12,101 nucleotides of DNA from Chloroflexota bacterium. GTDB lineage: Bacteria > Chloroflexota > Limnocylindria > Limnocylindrales > CSP1-4. Both the position numbers and the translations under genes were made by a program. The stretch lies in the NCBI GenBank assembly GCA_013696945.1, contig JACCXQ010000231.1:1-12101 (forward strand), read 5' to 3'. The notes below the pieces were generated by a model, which had not been told where the DNA came from, ran no database searches, and saw nothing but the letters and a program-made list of their open reading frames with translations. Of this stretch, positions 1-7,061 are shown one piece after another; position 1 is the first letter of the stretch, and each line of letters begins with the position of its first letter.

Positions 1-744
1 TCGATCGCGATGGCCACGATGAGCCTTCTGCCGCTCGCAGTGGCGGGTGCGTACCTCGTCCACGGGATAGGTCGATCGCGTATCGTCGCCGCCCTCTCGA
101 TGCCGGCTCTGGTCGGCGTGGTCGTCATGACGCTGAGTCGCTCGGCGCTCGCCGTGGTGGCGCTTGGAGCGTTCCTCTTCGCAGGCCGGGCTGGCCGTCG
201 AGTGGCCATCACGACGCTTGTGCTGGGCATCCTCGGCGCGCTCGTGCTGATCCCGCTCTACCTCGATACACGCGTCGAGCCGACGCGCCTCACCTCGCTC
301 GAGGTGCTCTTCGCCGAGTTCTTCACGCTCGGGGACGCGCATCGGGCCGCCGCCTGGCAGGCGGCGCTGAAGATGGGCCTCGATTCGCCCCTCATCGGCC
401 AGGGCTTCCGCAGCTTCATGGTCCTGCACGCGGCCTACGGCGAGCCGCTCCTGCAGGCGCCCCACGACGAGTGGCTGCGGCTGTTCGCCGAGGAGGGGAT
501 CGTGGTCGCCGCAGCGGGCATCGGGTTCGCGCTTGCCGCGCTCACCTGCCTCTGGCGCGATCGGACGGCCGTCTCGCTCGGGGCGTTCGGGGCGCTCCTC
601 GGATGGGCCTTCATGGCCACCTTCAACAATCCGCTGAACTACGCGCAGGTCAACATCCCCATCTTCCTCGTCGCCGGGACGGCTATCGGGCTGGCCATCG
701 CACCGAGCCGACGGCCACAGGTCCCCTCCTCGTCGGAGGTCTGA
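1..744 (+). CDS. O-antigen ligase / Wzy-type polymerase, C-terminal part (5' end outside window)
   Basis: The frame is open from base 1, and the first in-window ATG (base 10) lies inside hydrophobic sequence with no clear ribosome site, so this is the C-terminal 247 codons of a larger gene. The product is mostly hydrophobic, with several predicted membrane spans. They flank one long hydrophilic loop at about codons 90-165, which contains an R-x3-W motif (R115), a PLIGQGF segment and an HDEWLRLFAEEG segment (H155, D156, E157). This layout is typical of the Wzy_C/O-antigen ligase family, which joins lipid-linked repeat units or transfers finished chains on the outer face of the membrane. Full-length members usually have 400-500 residues, so about half is missing. 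Its TGA is one base before the next gene's proposed CTG start, so translational coupling is likely. Polymerase and ligase cannot be separated from sequence alone. Confidence 0.85.
   Translation, partial: SIAMATMSLLPLAVAGAYLVHGIGRSRIVAALSMPALVGVVVMTLSRSALAVVALGAFLFAGRAGRRVAITTLVLGILGALVLIPLYLDTRVEPTRLTSLEVLFAEFFTLGDAHRAAAWQAALKMGLDSPLIGQGFRSFMVLHAAYGEPLLQAPHDEWLRLFAEEGIVVAAAGIGFALAALTCLWRDRTAVSLGAFGALLGWAFMATFNNPLNYAQVNIPIFLVAGTAIGLAIAPSRRPQVPSSSEV
735..739 (+). promoter_or_regulatory. Shine-Dalgarno GGAGG deciding a CTG start
   Basis: GGAGG lies inside the last codons of the polymerase gene, six bases before CTG at 746. It is one of the strongest Shine-Dalgarno matches in the window. No ATG, GTG or TTG exists in the matching frame between the polymerase stop and ATG 833. 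The position therefore supports CTG as the start of the downstream gene. Confidence 0.65.
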
Positions 745-745
745 G

Positions 746-1678
746 CTGCGCTTCCTCGACCGGGCGCTCCGCCAGGACGACTGGGCGATCGGCATCGTCG
801 ACCGCCCGATCGCCAGCTTCCTCGCCAGCCCCATGCTCACCGACGTCGACTGGGTCCCACCCCCCGCCGGACTCCCGAAAGGAGGCTTCGCAGCCGACCC
901 GTTCGGGGTCGTCGCGGATGACGGCGCCGTGGATGTGCTCTTCGAGACGTTCGACCGTGAGAGATGGGCTGGCAGGATCGACCACCGGCGGTGGGATCCG
1001 CATGGCGGCTGGGGCCCGTCGCGCGTCGCCCTGACCGACGAGGCGCACCTTTCGTACCCGTTCCTGTTCGCCGCGGATGGCTCACTCTGGTGCGTCCCCG
1101 AGCGTGCGGCCTCCCGTGCCGTGACGCTCTACCGATCCAGCGCGCCGGAGGTCGGTTGGCAGGCAGCGGCCAAGATCATCGAGGGCGTCGCGGCCCTCGA
1201 CCCCACGCTCGTGTGGTACCGGGATCGCTGGTGGCTCTGGTGCACCGACGCCGAAGATGAGCCGCAGGCGTGTCTCCGGCTCTGGTCGGCGCCAGAGCTG
1301 CTCGGCCCATGGTCGGCGCATCCGCTCGACCCGGTCAAGGACGAGCGGGGATCCGCGCGCCCGGCGGGGACACCGTTCATCGTCGATGGCGTCCTCTACC
1401 GTCCGGCGCAGGACTCCACGAGGACGTACGGCGGGCGGGTCGTCATCTGTCGCATCGATGAGCTCGACCAGGACCACTACCGCGAGACCGTGGTGGCCGT
1501 CGTCGAGCCCGATCGGACCGGGCCGTACCCCGACGGTGTCCATACCCTGGCTGCCGTCGGCGAGCGGACGCTGGTCGACGGCAAGCGGCGCGCATGGGCA
1601 CCGCGCGCACGGATCCGTCGGATCGCATCAAGACAGGCCGGTAGGCTGGCCTCACGCCTCGGCCGGCGCGCGAGATGA
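746..1678 (+). CDS. GINT1 N-terminal-like beta-propeller protein of a glycan locus (CTG start)
   Basis: This 310-residue protein resembles the N-terminal domain of plant glucosamine inositolphosphorylceramide transferase 1, a propeller domain also common in bacterial polysaccharide loci, where its role is unknown. Diagnostic segments are DDWAIGIVDRPI (codons 11-22), WVPPP, ADPFGVV, SYPFLFAADGSLWCVPER, a WWLWC strand, RPAGTPFIVDGVLYRPAQD and a final GPYPDGVHTL. The first conserved block lies upstream of the first ATG (833), so an ATG start would cut the domain. CTG 746 follows GGAGG at six bases and one base after the previous stop. No transferase domain is fused to it, unlike in plants, and the tail is Arg-rich and basic. 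Its stop overlaps the next start (ATGA, 1675-1678), so it is probably cotranscribed with the polymerase and sulfotransferase genes. Sugar binding or a glycosidase-like role is possible but unproven. Confidence 0.75.
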   Translation: MRFLDRALRQDDWAIGIVDRPIASFLASPMLTDVDWVPPPAGLPKGGFAADPFGVVADDGAVDVLFETFDRERWAGRIDHRRWDPHGGWGPSRVALTDEAHLSYPFLFAADGSLWCVPERAASRAVTLYRSSAPEVGWQAAAKIIEGVAALDPTLVWYRDRWWLWCTDAEDEPQACLRLWSAPELLGPWSAHPLDPVKDERGSARPAGTPFIVDGVLYRPAQDSTRTYGGRVVICRIDELDQDHYRETVVAVVEPDRTGPYPDGVHTLAAVGERTLVDGKRRAWAPRARIRRIASRQAGRLASRLGRRAR

Positions 1679-2604
1679 CCGACCCGGCAACCCGATGGCC
1701 GGACTTCTTCATCGTCGGTGCGCCGCGCTCGGGCACATCGTGGCTCTACCACGCCCTCCGGGACCACCCCGGCGCCTTCCTGCCCGATCGCAAGGAGCCA
1801 CACCATCTGAGCCCGGATCTCGACGGCGGAACGGCGGCGGAGGCCGCGTGGCGTGTCCGCGACCAGCACGACTACACCGCGCTCTTCCAGGCTGCCCGTA
1901 GGGACCAGCGAGTCGGCGAGGCGAGCACCGGCTACCTGGCGTCCCTGGCCGCGCCGGCTCGGATCGCCGATGTCTCGCCGGAGGCCCGGATCATCGTCCT
2001 GGTGCGCGATCCCGTCGAGCAGATCGCCTCGCTCCACGCTCGCCGGGTCGCGGCCGGGGTGGAGGATCTGGATCTCCGCCAGGCGCTGGACGCCGAGCCC
2101 GACCGCCTCTTCGGCCGCCACTGGCCGCGCCGCCCGGTGTTCATGCCGCAGGCCCAGTACCGGGACGGCGCCTGCTTCATCCGTCACATCGAGCGATATG
2201 CCGAGCGGATCGGCCGCGACGCGATCTGGGTCGGGTCGCTTGACGACATCGCCGCCGACGCTCCCGGCACGTACCAGTCGGTCCTTGCCCATCTCGATCT
2301 CGCGCCACGAGACCCGCCCCAGCTCGGGCGGGTGAATCAGAACGAAACGGTTCGGGCGCGGCGCATCCATCGCGCGCTCCACGCAGCGCGGCTTGACCGG
2401 ACCCTGCAACGGGTCCCGAGTCCACTTCGGCCACTCGCCGGCGCGACGCTGCGGGGCGCCCGTCGTATCACGCGCCGCGCCGGGCCGCGTCCGTCCATGC
2501 CCGCGGATCTGCGCGACCGCCTTCGGGAGGAGTCGCGCGCCGATGTCGAGGCGCTCGGGGCGTTCCTCCGCCGCGACCTGATCGCACTCTGGTGGCGCGA
2601 CTGA
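1675..2604 (+). CDS. PAPS-dependent sulfotransferase (first copy)
   Basis: This 309-residue cytosolic enzyme is predicted to move a sulfo group from PAPS to a hydroxyl of a glycan or lipid-linked sugar. The 5'-phosphosulfate loop is near the N terminus (FFIVGAPRSGTSWLYHAL, residues 11-28, with R18, S19, G20, T21). It is followed by RKEPHHL (K40, E41) and GEASTGYL (E82). The 3'-phosphate site is RIIVLVRDPVEQIASLHARR, with R111 and S119. Order and length fit the bacterial Sulfotransfer_1/3 families. The ATG overlaps the previous stop as ATGA and has no good Shine-Dalgarno of its own, which argues for translational coupling. The C terminus (about residues 230-280) is rich in Arg. Family assignment is firm; the acceptor is unknown, and the neighbours suggest the surface polysaccharide built by this locus. 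Confidence 0.92.
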   Translation: MTDPATRWPDFFIVGAPRSGTSWLYHALRDHPGAFLPDRKEPHHLSPDLDGGTAAEAAWRVRDQHDYTALFQAARRDQRVGEASTGYLASLAAPARIADVSPEARIIVLVRDPVEQIASLHARRVAAGVEDLDLRQALDAEPDRLFGRHWPRRPVFMPQAQYRDGACFIRHIERYAERIGRDAIWVGSLDDIAADAPGTYQSVLAHLDLAPRDPPQLGRVNQNETVRARRIHRALHAARLDRTLQRVPSPLRPLAGATLRGARRITRRAGPRPSMPADLRDRLREESRADVEALGAFLRRDLIALWWRD

Positions 2605-2646
2605 AGTCCGCCCCGCCGCCTCGCGGCCGGTTTCCGCTGCTGGCCC

Positions 2647-2652
2647 TAGACT
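2647..2652 (+). promoter_or_regulatory. -10 element TAGACT of a leaderless promoter before the LCP gene
   Basis: TAGACT ends six bases before GTG 2659, so transcription would start at or next to the start codon. No Shine-Dalgarno sequence is visible there and no -35 hexamer is evident. The 17-base stretch from here through the start codon differs at only two positions from the one before gmd on the other strand (9912 downwards). The 54-bp gap from the sulfotransferase stop gives room for an independent promoter. Confidence 0.55.
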
Positions 2653-2658
2653 CCGGCC

Positions 2659-4230
2659 GTGACCGTTCCCCCGTCAGAGCAGCCATCGGCTGCTGGGAAC
2701 GCGCCGACCGAGGCTGCGTCCCCCACCGTCCCCTCCACATCGGACGCTCCGTCCCACAAGTCGCCTGCCGTGGCCGCGGCTCTGTCTGCGCTCTGGCCGG
2801 GCCTGGGCCAGTGGTATGCCGGACGACCCCGTTCGGCGCTCGCCCACGGGCTCCCGCCACTCCTGGCCGTCCTGGGCGTCGCCCTGTTCTTCGTCGCCCA
2901 GCGCGCCGAGCGCGCGTTCGCGCTCCTGCTCCAGCCTCAGGTCTCGCTCACGGTCCTCGCGATCGTCATCGTGCTGCTCGTCTGGCGGCTCTTCTCGATG
3001 GCGCGGGCGCGTTCGTCGGCGGATCGCGGCGCCAACCGCAGCCAGCGGCGAGTCGGGTGGGCTGTCTTCGCGCTGGCCGCGGCGTTGGTCATCGTCCTGC
3101 ACGGCTACGCGGCCTCGTTCCCCTGGGCGTTCTACCAGACGAGCGTGGCCGTCTTCCGTCCCGACCCGACCCCCGGGATCGGGATCGGCGCCACGCCTTC
3201 GCCGGCCATCCCCACGCCGACCGGCACGCCGGGACCGACACGGGAGCCCGGCGCGAGCTTCCCTGCCGAACCTTCGCCGACCGCGTCCCCCGCGACCACC
3301 GCGCCTCCATCCGGCCGGATCAACGTCCTGTTCATCGGTATCGACGCCCTGCCCATCCGGAACAAGGACCACCGTCTCACGGACACGATCCTCATCGCCA
3401 GTTTCGACCCGTCAGTCGGCAAGGTCGATATGGTCAGCCTGCCACGCGACGTCGCGCGCTTCCCACTGTTCGACCGCCCCGACGTGGAGTTCGAGGGCAA
3501 GATCAACGAGCTGGTGTTCTGGGCCGACGAGCATCCTGACATCTATCCGCAGGGTGGCATCGCGACGCTCGTCTCCGAGGTCGAGTACCTCGTGGGCATC
3601 GAGATCGACTATTACGCGTCGGTGGAGATCCCAGGCTTCCGCGAGATGATCGATGCCGTCGGCGGGGTCGACATCGTCAACCAGCAGCTCATCGATGACC
3701 CGGAGTACGACTGGGAGGATGGCCGGATCGGATACCGGCTGGAGCCCGGTCCGTATCACCTCGACGGGTCCGCTGCCCTGCCATATGTGCGGTCCCGGAA
3801 GGGCGTCGGGAACACCGACTTCCAGCGTGCTCGACGCCAGCAGCAGGTGCTCCTCGCGCTGCGCCAGAAGCTCGACGATCCGGACGTGCTCGCGCGCCTG
3901 CCCGACATCCTCGCCGTCGCGGCGCGGAACGTCCGCTCCAACCTCCCGACCGACGACCTTCCCATGGTCATGGACATGGCGCGCCAGAGTGAGGGCGCGA
4001 AGATCAAGTCGGTCGTGCTCGGCCCGACCACGTTCGCCTCGCTCATCCCCGCCTCGGACATCGGGGGGCTCTACGCGCTGAAGCTGGACCTCAAGGCGGT
4101 CGCCGCTTTCTCGGTCAGGCTGTGGGGATCCGACAGTCGCTATTGGGACCCGTCGAACCCACCGCCGAGCGAGGAGCCGGGGACGTCCCCGGGCGGCGAG
4201 CCGGCCGAGACGGAGCTGCCGGCCCCCTAG
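2659..4230 (+). CDS. LCP (LytR-CpsA-Psr) phosphotransferase with extra N-terminal membrane region
   Basis: LCP enzymes move polyprenyl-diphosphate-linked glycans onto peptidoglycan or another wall acceptor outside the cell. This 523-residue protein has a Ser/Pro-rich start, a KSPAVAAALSALWPGLGQWY segment (from residue 34), hydrophobic spans near 65-80, 95-112 and 132-150, and a Pro/Thr-rich linker (about 160-218). The LCP domain begins at R220 (RINVLFIGID). Expected phosphate-binding and catalytic positions are present: R239 and D242 in HRLTDTILIA, R263 in SLPRDV, R378 and R380 in YVRSRKG, and D387, R390 and R393 in TDFQRARRQQQ. Three spans would place the domain outside, as needed. The tail is Pro/Glu-rich. 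The GTG start lies behind a -10-like hexamer and may be leaderless. The stop shares CTAG with the opposing gene. The PGLGQ-type N-terminal region is an addition to the usual single-span LCP plan. Confidence 0.93.
   Translation: MTVPPSEQPSAAGNAPTEAASPTVPSTSDAPSHKSPAVAAALSALWPGLGQWYAGRPRSALAHGLPPLLAVLGVALFFVAQRAERAFALLLQPQVSLTVLAIVIVLLVWRLFSMARARSSADRGANRSQRRVGWAVFALAAALVIVLHGYAASFPWAFYQTSVAVFRPDPTPGIGIGATPSPAIPTPTGTPGPTREPGASFPAEPSPTASPATTAPPSGRINVLFIGIDALPIRNKDHRLTDTILIASFDPSVGKVDMVSLPRDVARFPLFDRPDVEFEGKINELVFWADEHPDIYPQGGIATLVSEVEYLVGIEIDYYASVEIPGFREMIDAVGGVDIVNQQLIDDPEYDWEDGRIGYRLEPGPYHLDGSAALPYVRSRKGVGNTDFQRARRQQQVLLALRQKLDDPDVLARLPDILAVAARNVRSNLPTDDLPMVMDMARQSEGAKIKSVVLGPTTFASLIPASDIGGLYALKLDLKAVAAFSVRLWGSDSRYWDPSNPPPSEEPGTSPGGEPAETELPAP
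4227..4230. other. CTAG palindrome serving as stop codon on both strands
   Basis: TAG at 4228-4230 ends the plus-strand LCP gene. On the minus strand TAG at 4229-4227 ends the phosphoglycosyl transferase gene. No intergenic space is left, and no stem-loop with a T-run is visible on either side, so transcripts probably run into each other or end by another mechanism. Confidence 0.9.
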
Positions 4231-5642
4231 CGCCCCTGCTGGCTGAGCATCACCGGGATGGTCCGCAGCAGGATCATCAGGTCGAGTCGCAGGGACCAGC
4301 GGTCGATGTAGTCGAGGTCCATCCGCACCCATCGGTCGAAGACCGGGTCGAGGCGCCCTCCGATCTGCCACAGGCCGGTCACGCCAGGCTTCATCGACAG
4401 CCGACGCCGGTGCCACAGGTCGTAGGTGGCCACCTCGGTCGGCAGGGGCGGCCGCGGCCCGACGAGGCTCATCTCGCCGCGCAGCACGTTCCAGAACTGC
4501 GGCAGCTCGTCGAGCGAGGTCCGCCGGAGCCAGCTGCCGGTGCGCGTCAGTCGCGGGTCTGTCGTGAGCTTGAAGGCGCCCCCCTGGACCTCGTTCAGAT
4601 GCTCCAGATCGTCGCGCATGGCCTCCGCGCCAGGGACCATCGTCCGGAACTTGAGCAGGGTGAACGTGCGGCCATGGAGCCCCACGCGCGTCTGGCGGAA
4701 GATGACCGGCGAGCCGTCGACGAGGCGGACCCAGAGCGCGAAGAGGATGATCAACGGCGAGAGGAGGATGAGCGCGGCGCCCGATAGCGCGATGTCCAGT
4801 CCGCGCTTGAGGAGCAGGGCGAGCGCGCGGTCCGGCCCGTGGACGTACGAGACGACGGGCTGGCCGTCGAAATCCTCGACGATGCCGCGCTGGACGGGCA
4901 GGCCGACCACGTCCATGGGGATGCGCACGATCTTCCCCTCCGCTTCGCAGACGCGCGTGACCGGCTCCACGAGCGCCCAGTCCGCGACCGGAAGGCAGAT
5001 GGCGACCTCGTCGACGACGTTGGCGTGGAGGATCTCGACGACGTCCTCCACGGTCCCAAGCACGGGTCGGGTCAGCTCGACCTCGGGTCCATCGCCGTGA
5101 TGCGCGGCGAGATGGCCGATCACCCGGAGGCCTAGCGCAGGGTGCGTCTCGATGCGGTCGGCGAAGTCCTGCGCCGCCGGACCCGTACCCACGATGAGCA
5201 CGAACCGGGCGTTCTCGCCTCGGAGGCGCGCCCACTCGAACGTGCGCCGGAGACAGACGCGGGTCCCGAACGTCAGGACCGCCTGGGCCGGGAACAGCAC
5301 GAGAAGGAAGAGCCGGCTGACGTCACCCAGCCGGACCAGGAACAGGAAGGCGAAGGTGGCGACCGCGAGGATCGCGGCCGAGGTGAAGATGTCCGCTGCC
5401 TCGCGCCTGATGGACCAGCGGGCGCGGATCCGGTAGAGGCCGCGCAGCCAGAGGACGAGCACCCACGCCGCGGCGTAGCCCACGGCGGCGACCCAGGTGA
5501 ATCCTGTTGCATAGCCGATGGCGGCTTCCCAGGCCTGCCCGCCGAATCGCACACCCGCGATGACGACGAAGAGCCCGACCGCGCTCGCCAAGTCGACCAG
5601 CATGAGCGCCGCCCGCAGAGCGGCGCCATGGCGCCGGATCAA
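4227..5642 (-). CDS. Polyprenyl-phosphate phosphoglycosyl transferase (initiating sugar transferase)
   Basis: This 471-residue membrane enzyme transfers a hexose-1-phosphate from a nucleotide sugar to undecaprenyl phosphate, the first step of repeat-unit assembly. Four N-terminal spans are visible (roughly residues 10-30, 42-68, 82-104 and 108-135). They are followed by a Rossmann-like domain starting at FVLIVGTGPAAQDFADRI, then a fifth hydrophobic segment (KRGLDIALSGAALILLSPL) and the catalytic domain. Catalytic-domain signatures include PVIFRQTRVG, FTLLKFRTM, SLDELPQFWNVLRGEMSLVG, KPGVTGLWQ and the D-x-x-Y-I-x-x-W-S block near the end. Length and order match the WbaP/Cps2E class. The start is TTG, chosen because GGGCGGA lies five bases upstream and the gap to sqdB is only 18 bases. 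The next ATG (codon 14) would cut the first span. The sugar transferred (glucose, galactose or other) cannot be read from sequence. Confidence 0.95.
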   Translation of the reverse strand: MIRRHGAALRAALMLVDLASAVGLFVVIAGVRFGGQAWEAAIGYATGFTWVAAVGYAAAWVLVLWLRGLYRIRARWSIRREAADIFTSAAILAVATFAFLFLVRLGDVSRLFLLVLFPAQAVLTFGTRVCLRRTFEWARLRGENARFVLIVGTGPAAQDFADRIETHPALGLRVIGHLAAHHGDGPEVELTRPVLGTVEDVVEILHANVVDEVAICLPVADWALVEPVTRVCEAEGKIVRIPMDVVGLPVQRGIVEDFDGQPVVSYVHGPDRALALLLKRGLDIALSGAALILLSPLIILFALWVRLVDGSPVIFRQTRVGLHGRTFTLLKFRTMVPGAEAMRDDLEHLNEVQGGAFKLTTDPRLTRTGSWLRRTSLDELPQFWNVLRGEMSLVGPRPPLPTEVATYDLWHRRRLSMKPGVTGLWQIGGRLDPVFDRWVRMDLDYIDRWSLRLDLMILLRTIPVMLSQQGR

Positions 5643-5647
5643 CTGCG

Positions 5648-5657
5648 TCCGCCCTTC
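5648..5657 (-). promoter_or_regulatory. Ribosome binding site before the TTG start
   Basis: In the 18-base gap after sqdB, the minus strand reads GAAGGGCGGA, which ends five bases before TTG 5642. This purine-rich site selects the TTG rather than the later ATG at codon 14, which lacks such a sequence. Confidence 0.5.
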
Positions 5658-5660
5658 ACT

Positions 5661-6896
5661 TCAGGCCCGGTCCTGTCGCGACGCTCCCGCAGGTGCGGCC
5701 GCCACCGGCTCCGCGGCAGGCCGCTCCGGGGCAGGCCGCTCCGGCGCCCAGCGCACGCCCATCACGAGCAACTCTGGCCGGATCCGGTCACGGAACGCCG
5801 AGATGCGCTCGATCATGGTGTCGATCAGCTCCTCGGAGAGGGGATGCGGCTCGAGACCGAGCTCGAGCAGGCCGGAGTGGCGCGGGTTGTAGTAGTGCTC
5901 TTCCGCCTCGACGCGAGGATTCGGCGCGTGGGCGATCGTCGTCTCGATGCCCAGATGTGCCGCCGCGTCACGGACGCGCTGGGCGAGCTCGAGCACGGAG
6001 AACGTCTCGGTGAACTGGTTGAAGACGCGCATCTCGGCCGGGGCCGCTGCCGTCTCGGTGGCCAGGCCGACGCATGCCAGGGTGTCGCGGATGTTGAGGT
6101 AGCCGCGCGTCTGGCCCCCGCGGCCGTAGACACTGATCGGCTCGCCCGCCACCGCCTGCACGCAGAACCGGTTGAGCGCGGTGCCGAAGACCTCGTCGTA
6201 GTGGAAGCTCGTGGCAAGTCGGGGGTCCAGCGCGGTCTCGTCGGTCTCGATGCCGTAGACGACGCCTTGGTTGAGGTCGGTCGCCCGCAGCCCCCAGACG
6301 CGGCATGCGAAGTGGATGTTGTGCGAGTCGTGGACCTTGGAGAGGTGGTACATCGAGCCGGGCGTCTTCGGGTAGAGGAAGCGGTGGCTCCGGCCGTTGT
6401 GGTGAACGGTCAGGTAGCCCTCCTCGATGTCGATGTCCGGCGTACCGTACTCGCCCATCGTGCCCAGCTTCACGAGATGGGTGTCGGGCGCCACGTCGCG
6501 CATCGCGAAGAGCAGGTTGAGCGTCCCGACCACGTTGTTGACCTGCGTGAACGCCGCATGCTGCGCGTCGATCATCGAGTACGGTGCCGAGGGCTGCTCG
6601 CCGTAGTGGACGATGGTGTCCGGCCGGAAGTCCTCGAGCGTCCCGCGAACGAAATCCAGATCCGTGAGATCACCGACGAACGAGCCGATGCGAGGCCCGC
6701 AGACCTCCTGCCAGGCGGCGATACGATCATCGAGCGATGCGATGGGGATCAGCGGCTCGACGTCGAGCTCCGCCTCCCAGCCACGCTTCGAGAGGTTGTC
6801 GGCGATGGCTACCTCATGGCCGCGACGCGAGAAGTACATCGCGGTGGGCCAGCCCAGGTAACCGTCGCCGCCCAGGACGAGGATGCGCTGCTTCAC
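5661..6896 (-). CDS. sqdB: UDP-sulfoquinovose synthase SqdB
   Basis: SqdB makes UDP-6-sulfoquinovose from UDP-glucose and sulfite with NAD as bound cofactor, giving the head group of sulfolipid SQDG or a sugar for sulfonated glycans. This 411-residue protein begins at GTG 6896. The frame is open upstream, but homology starts exactly here with KQRILVLGGDGYLGWPTA (the GxxGxxG NAD loop). Known SQD1/SqdB signatures follow in order: HLVKLGTMGEYGTP (T146), YHLSKVHDSHN (Y183 and K187 of the catalytic YxxxK), RATDLNQGVVYG, FGTALNRFCVQA, GGQTRGYLNIRDT, VFNQFTETFSV and PNPRVEAEEHYYN. The match to plant SQD1 extends nearly end to end. After a VRW motif it has a roughly 30-residue Pro/Ala/Glu tail not typical of the family. 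It precedes the initiating transferase by 18 bases, so the two are probably cotranscribed. No sulfoquinovosyldiacylglycerol synthase (SqdX/SqdD) is in the window. Confidence 0.95.
   Translation of the reverse strand: MKQRILVLGGDGYLGWPTAMYFSRRGHEVAIADNLSKRGWEAELDVEPLIPIASLDDRIAAWQEVCGPRIGSFVGDLTDLDFVRGTLEDFRPDTIVHYGEQPSAPYSMIDAQHAAFTQVNNVVGTLNLLFAMRDVAPDTHLVKLGTMGEYGTPDIDIEEGYLTVHHNGRSHRFLYPKTPGSMYHLSKVHDSHNIHFACRVWGLRATDLNQGVVYGIETDETALDPRLATSFHYDEVFGTALNRFCVQAVAGEPISVYGRGGQTRGYLNIRDTLACVGLATETAAAPAEMRVFNQFTETFSVLELAQRVRDAAAHLGIETTIAHAPNPRVEAEEHYYNPRHSGLLELGLEPHPLSEELIDTMIERISAFRDRIRPELLVMGVRWAPERPAPERPAAEPVAAAPAGASRQDRA
5715..5744. repeat. Two tandem 15-bp copies inside the 3' end of sqdB
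   Basis: GGCAGGCCGCTCCGG occurs twice with no spacer, at 5715-5729 and 5730-5744. Being a multiple of three, it adds five residues per copy and encodes the repeated PERPA units of the low-complexity SqdB tail. Replication slippage is a likely origin. Confidence 0.9.
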
Positions 6897-7061
6897 CTGC
6901 TCGACAGATCTCCGTGGATGGTCGACTCCGGGTGACGGCCCGAGGGAGGCTCCGGGAGCGCGGCAGCCATGGTCCGGCGGTCGGGGAGCGGCGCCACGAT
7001 ACCATCGGGCGCATCGGACCGGGTCCGGACGACCCGGCCGCTCCGCGTTCTGAGGAGCCAC
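6897..7061. promoter_or_regulatory. Divergent intergenic region between sqdB and the second sulfotransferase
   Basis: This 165-bp gap is the largest in the window and must hold the start signals for both flanking genes. One AT-richer patch at 6996-7005 offers a TACCAT hexamer on the plus strand (7000-7005) and a TATCGT on the minus strand (7001-6996). These could act as overlapping -10 elements, but no -35 boxes are evident. On the plus strand GAGGAG at 7052-7057 is the ribosome site for ATG 7062. On the minus strand a GGAG lies 13 bases before GTG 6896, which is rather far. No terminator or operator is recognisable. Confidence 0.35.
7052..7057 (+). promoter_or_regulatory. Ribosome binding site GAGGAG selecting ATG 7062
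   Basis: GAGGAG ends four bases before ATG 7062. The longer alternative start at 6969 has no purine-rich site, and its extra 31 codons encode a low-complexity Arg/Ser-rich stretch, so 7062 is preferred. Confidence 0.6.

Noticed and set aside
4200..4260. Rho-independent terminator between the convergent LCP and transferase genes
   Set aside because: No stem-loop followed by a T-run could be seen on either strand; the bases are coding in both directions.
3412..5235. Long minus-strand open frame of 607 codons overlapping the LCP and transferase genes
   Set aside because: Its composition is that of a GC-rich shadow frame (Arg/Ala/Pro). It has no recognisable domain and covers two well-supported genes in other frames.
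5142..6935. Long plus-strand open frame of 597 codons antisense to sqdB and the transferase
   Set aside because: It mirrors strongly supported coding frames on the minus strand and shows no domain. The absence of stops follows from high GC at third codon positions.
6969..7061. Earlier ATG for the second sulfotransferase
   Set aside because: No ribosome site precedes it and the added residues are low-complexity, whereas ATG 7062 has GAGGAG at a good distance.
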